Part shown: in pieces, positions 43,971-45,454 of the stretch
Layout of the letters: every line of letters starts with the position of its first letter
Position numbering within the stretch: position 1 is the stretch's first letter
Assembly: GCF_001659985.1 (NCBI RefSeq)
Contig: NZ_LYCS01000013.1
Span: forward strand, 1-45,454
Reading direction: 5' to 3'
Length of the DNA stretch: 45,454 bases
Origin: Oceanobacillus sp. Castelsardo
GTDB lineage: Bacteria > Bacillota > Bacilli > Bacillales > Amphibacillaceae
Translations under genes and position numbers: made by a program
The notes under the pieces: generated by a model
The model's database searches: none
What the model was told of the DNA's origin: nothing
The model's input: the letters and a program-made list of their open reading frames with translations, nothing else

Positions 43971-44936
43971 ATGAAGAACAAAAGTTGGTTCACATGGCCA
44001 AGGGTATTCGCCTTTCTCGCATTTATATTCTTATTAATTACGATTTATGGTAACTGGTTAGAACATAAGGATTTCATGGAAGAAGCAAGAAACAACATCG
44101 TTGAAGTGAATGTCATACAGAAAGTTGCAGTTGTTAATCTTCTAGAGGGACCGGGGTTTTCCATTCAAATAGAAGCAATCCCTGAAAGCCGTGTTCCGAC
44201 AAAGTACAATTCCTCTATGATACGAGTAAGCCAGGAGTTTTTCGAGCGAGCAGAGACTGGTGATTCCATTGCTGGCTTTGAGGTGAATGGAGAATTTTAT
44301 TTAGAGAGCCATCTGGAAGATGAAGTTCGTATATTTTACATGTTATTAGCTATTTTTAGCCTTTATCCAGCTGGCTATATTCTATATTGGATCATGAAAA
44401 TTAAATCTGTTCGAGAAAGGTTCGGGAAACTAGCTGAAGTACTACACTTAGAAAAGATAGGAAATTTTGTCATAACCTTTGTTATATTCGGGGGAATTCT
44501 TGCAACTATACTTTTCTTTTCCTTTACTGAATTAAAAGATGCTTTGGAAAATGGCTACGAAAGATTTTTCGGAGACAAACATGCAGAGGCTAATGCACTA
44601 ATATTAGAGAAAAATGTTGATTTAAATTCCTCCTTACATGGGGACCATGAGTATTACATTTCGCTAATGTATCAACCAGCTAATCAAGATGAGAGCATAT
44701 ATATTGCTAAGGGTGTTACTTGGCCCACTTATAACAGGTATACAGATACCATATCAATCATGTATAACGCAGATAACCCGTACCAAGTATTCGTTAAAGA
44801 GATGACCTTTTGGGATATTGTAGAAATAATCATGACGGATACTGTTCTTATGGGTATTATTGCTGTATTATTAGTTATTCTATTAAGTCTTATCCCCTAT
44901 TTTTTATGGAGAAAAAAGAAATATGGCCATTATTAG
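43971..44936 (+). CDS. four-helix membrane protein with two similar halves
   Basis: The 321-residue protein has membrane helices at about 10-28, 120-140, 166-187 and 288-312. Each pair encloses an extracytoplasmic loop of about 90-100 residues. The second loop (about 205-275: EANALILEKNVDLNSS, later TDTISIMYNADNPYQVFV) resembles DUF3592-type domains; the first may be a divergent copy. ATG follows AAAGGAGACAA. No neighbours suggest a task; function unknown. Confidence 0.65.
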   Translation: MKNKSWFTWPRVFAFLAFIFLLITIYGNWLEHKDFMEEARNNIVEVNVIQKVAVVNLLEGPGFSIQIEAIPESRVPTKYNSSMIRVSQEFFERAETGDSIAGFEVNGEFYLESHLEDEVRIFYMLLAIFSLYPAGYILYWIMKIKSVRERFGKLAEVLHLEKIGNFVITFVIFGGILATILFFSFTELKDALENGYERFFGDKHAEANALILEKNVDLNSSLHGDHEYYISLMYQPANQDESIYIAKGVTWPTYNRYTDTISIMYNADNPYQVFVKEMTFWDIVEIIMTDTVLMGIIAVLLVILLSLIPYFLWRKKKYGHY

Positions 44937-45025
44937 ATGCGGGGTGAAAATAGATACGATAAAATTAACCATCTAATTGTAGAAATGTATTGTATCACAG
45001 AAATAAAATCTCCTAAATTGTCGAT

Positions 45026-45054
45026 ATTTCCCGGGAAATGCCGATATTCCTGAA
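45026..45054. repeat. short tandem CGATATT dyads
   Basis: ATTTCCCGGGAAAT is a perfect 14-bp palindrome (45026-45039). The flanking sequence repeats as TCGATATTTCCCGGGAAATG, followed by CCGATATTCCTGAAATA. It lies in the intergenic region close to the IS end; purpose unknown. Confidence 0.4.
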
Positions 45055-45083
45055 ATAAAAGAAGGGTGTTAGCTCATTTAAAC

Positions 45084-45454
45084 TGGTACCCATGTCAAGG
45101 ACACTATAAAAAAAGAGATTAAGCAATTAGAAGATGATTCCTATATTGAATAGGGGTCATCTTTTTTAGATTCCATTGATAACGATAATTGTTATAATAA
45201 ACCATATAATGATTAATTTTAGATTTTAGTTCTTTTAGTGTTTTACAAGATTGATAGTTTACCTCATCTTTTAAATGACCAAAGAAGGATTCTTGAGGGG
45301 CATTGTCCCAACAATTGCCTTTCCTAGACATAGATTGGCCTAGACCATATTCTTTTAATAACTTTTGGTATTGTGGACTCGTATAGTGACTTCCTTGATC
45401 CGAGTGGATATAGGCATCTTCATGTAGGGTAATTTTCTTGTTGTTGACTAATTT
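45084..45454 (-). mobile_element. IS3-family insertion sequence, right end (truncated by window edge)
   Basis: The transposase frame runs off the right edge. The presumed right terminal repeat lies near TGGTACCCATGTCAAGGACA (45084-45103), about 15 bp beyond the stop codon. The other end is outside the window, so target duplication cannot be checked. Confidence 0.72.
45119..45454 (-). CDS. IS3-family transposase OrfB, C-terminal part
   Basis: The last 111 codons or so of an IS150/IS3-type transposase are present. The DDE integrase parts seen are the second aspartate in YIHSDQGSHYTSPQYQ and the glutamate in NAPQESFFGHLKDE, plus the typical end YNNYRYQWNLKKMTPIQYR. The frame is open to the window edge. 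No frameshift is visible in the part shown. Confidence 0.92.
   Translation of the reverse strand, partial: KLVNNKKITLHEDAYIHSDQGSHYTSPQYQKLLKEYGLGQSMSRKGNCWDNAPQESFFGHLKDEVNYQSCKTLKELKSKINHYMVYYNNYRYQWNLKKMTPIQYRNHLLIA

Overview
The window comes from a low-GC, spore-forming Gram-positive of the Bacillaceae. The evidence is the partial 16S gene, AGGAGG-type ribosome binding sites, GTG/TTG starts, sporulation genes of the Sda and YjcZ types, a Bce-type peptide-resistance module and a YvrA-like BtuD-CbiZ fusion. The 16S 5' region and repeat content suggest the Oceanobacillus/Ornithinibacillus/Virgibacillus neighbourhood; that placement is an inference.

Layout. 1-500: 5' part of a 16S rRNA gene on the minus strand, with its leader and promoter to about 700. 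740-2514: fifteen tRNA genes on the minus strand, interrupted by two 5' tRNA fragments (Lys-like, Phe-like) and a hairpin-rich spacer; tandem sigma-A promoters lie at 2544-2648. 2.7-8 kb: a lactonase, a marR-MFS pair with a repeat between them, a YjcZ peptide, an amidase and Sda. 8-14.6 kb: a fused pabBC, alaR-alaT, a CAP-domain protein and an orphan trpB. 14.6-19.3 kb: a sigma-54 module (CBS-PAS-AAA regulator, Fe-alcohol dehydrogenase, GntP permease) with a clear -24/-12 promoter. 19.4-25.9 kb: a DHA2 exporter and a complete Bce-type RR-HK-ABC module with a palindromic operator. 26-28.7 kb: an XRE/DUF2178-like pair and a TnpB gene with a non-canonical RuvC-II motif, followed by structured non-coding DNA. 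28.9-29.5 kb: a likely type I toxin-antitoxin locus (52-codon hydrophobic/basic peptide and a convergent antisense RNA) and a CCCCCACT hairpin element. 29.5-40.3 kb: a 13-gene cobalamin salvage operon behind a cobalamin riboswitch. 40.5-45 kb: a nucleobase permease, membrane proteins, a lipoprotein and a broken PIN toxin. 45.08-45.45 kb: the end of an IS3-family element running off the window.

How the genes work together. The cobalamin operon imports corrinoids (BtuF, BtuC, BtuD), strips the lower loop (CbiZ), rebuilds the aminopropanol-phosphate arm (CobD, CbiB), activates it (CobU) and attaches alpha-ribazole that is imported and phosphorylated by CblT and CblS (CobS, CobC). No corrin-ring synthesis genes are present. 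Its CobQ-like member lacks the glutaminase half, and a second, reduced CobU-like protein is encoded. The sigma-54 module looks like a catabolic switch for a hydroxy-acid or alcohol. The most unusual parts are the toxin/antisense locus, the tRNA fragments, the TnpB variant with its 3' non-coding region, and the half-length CobQ.
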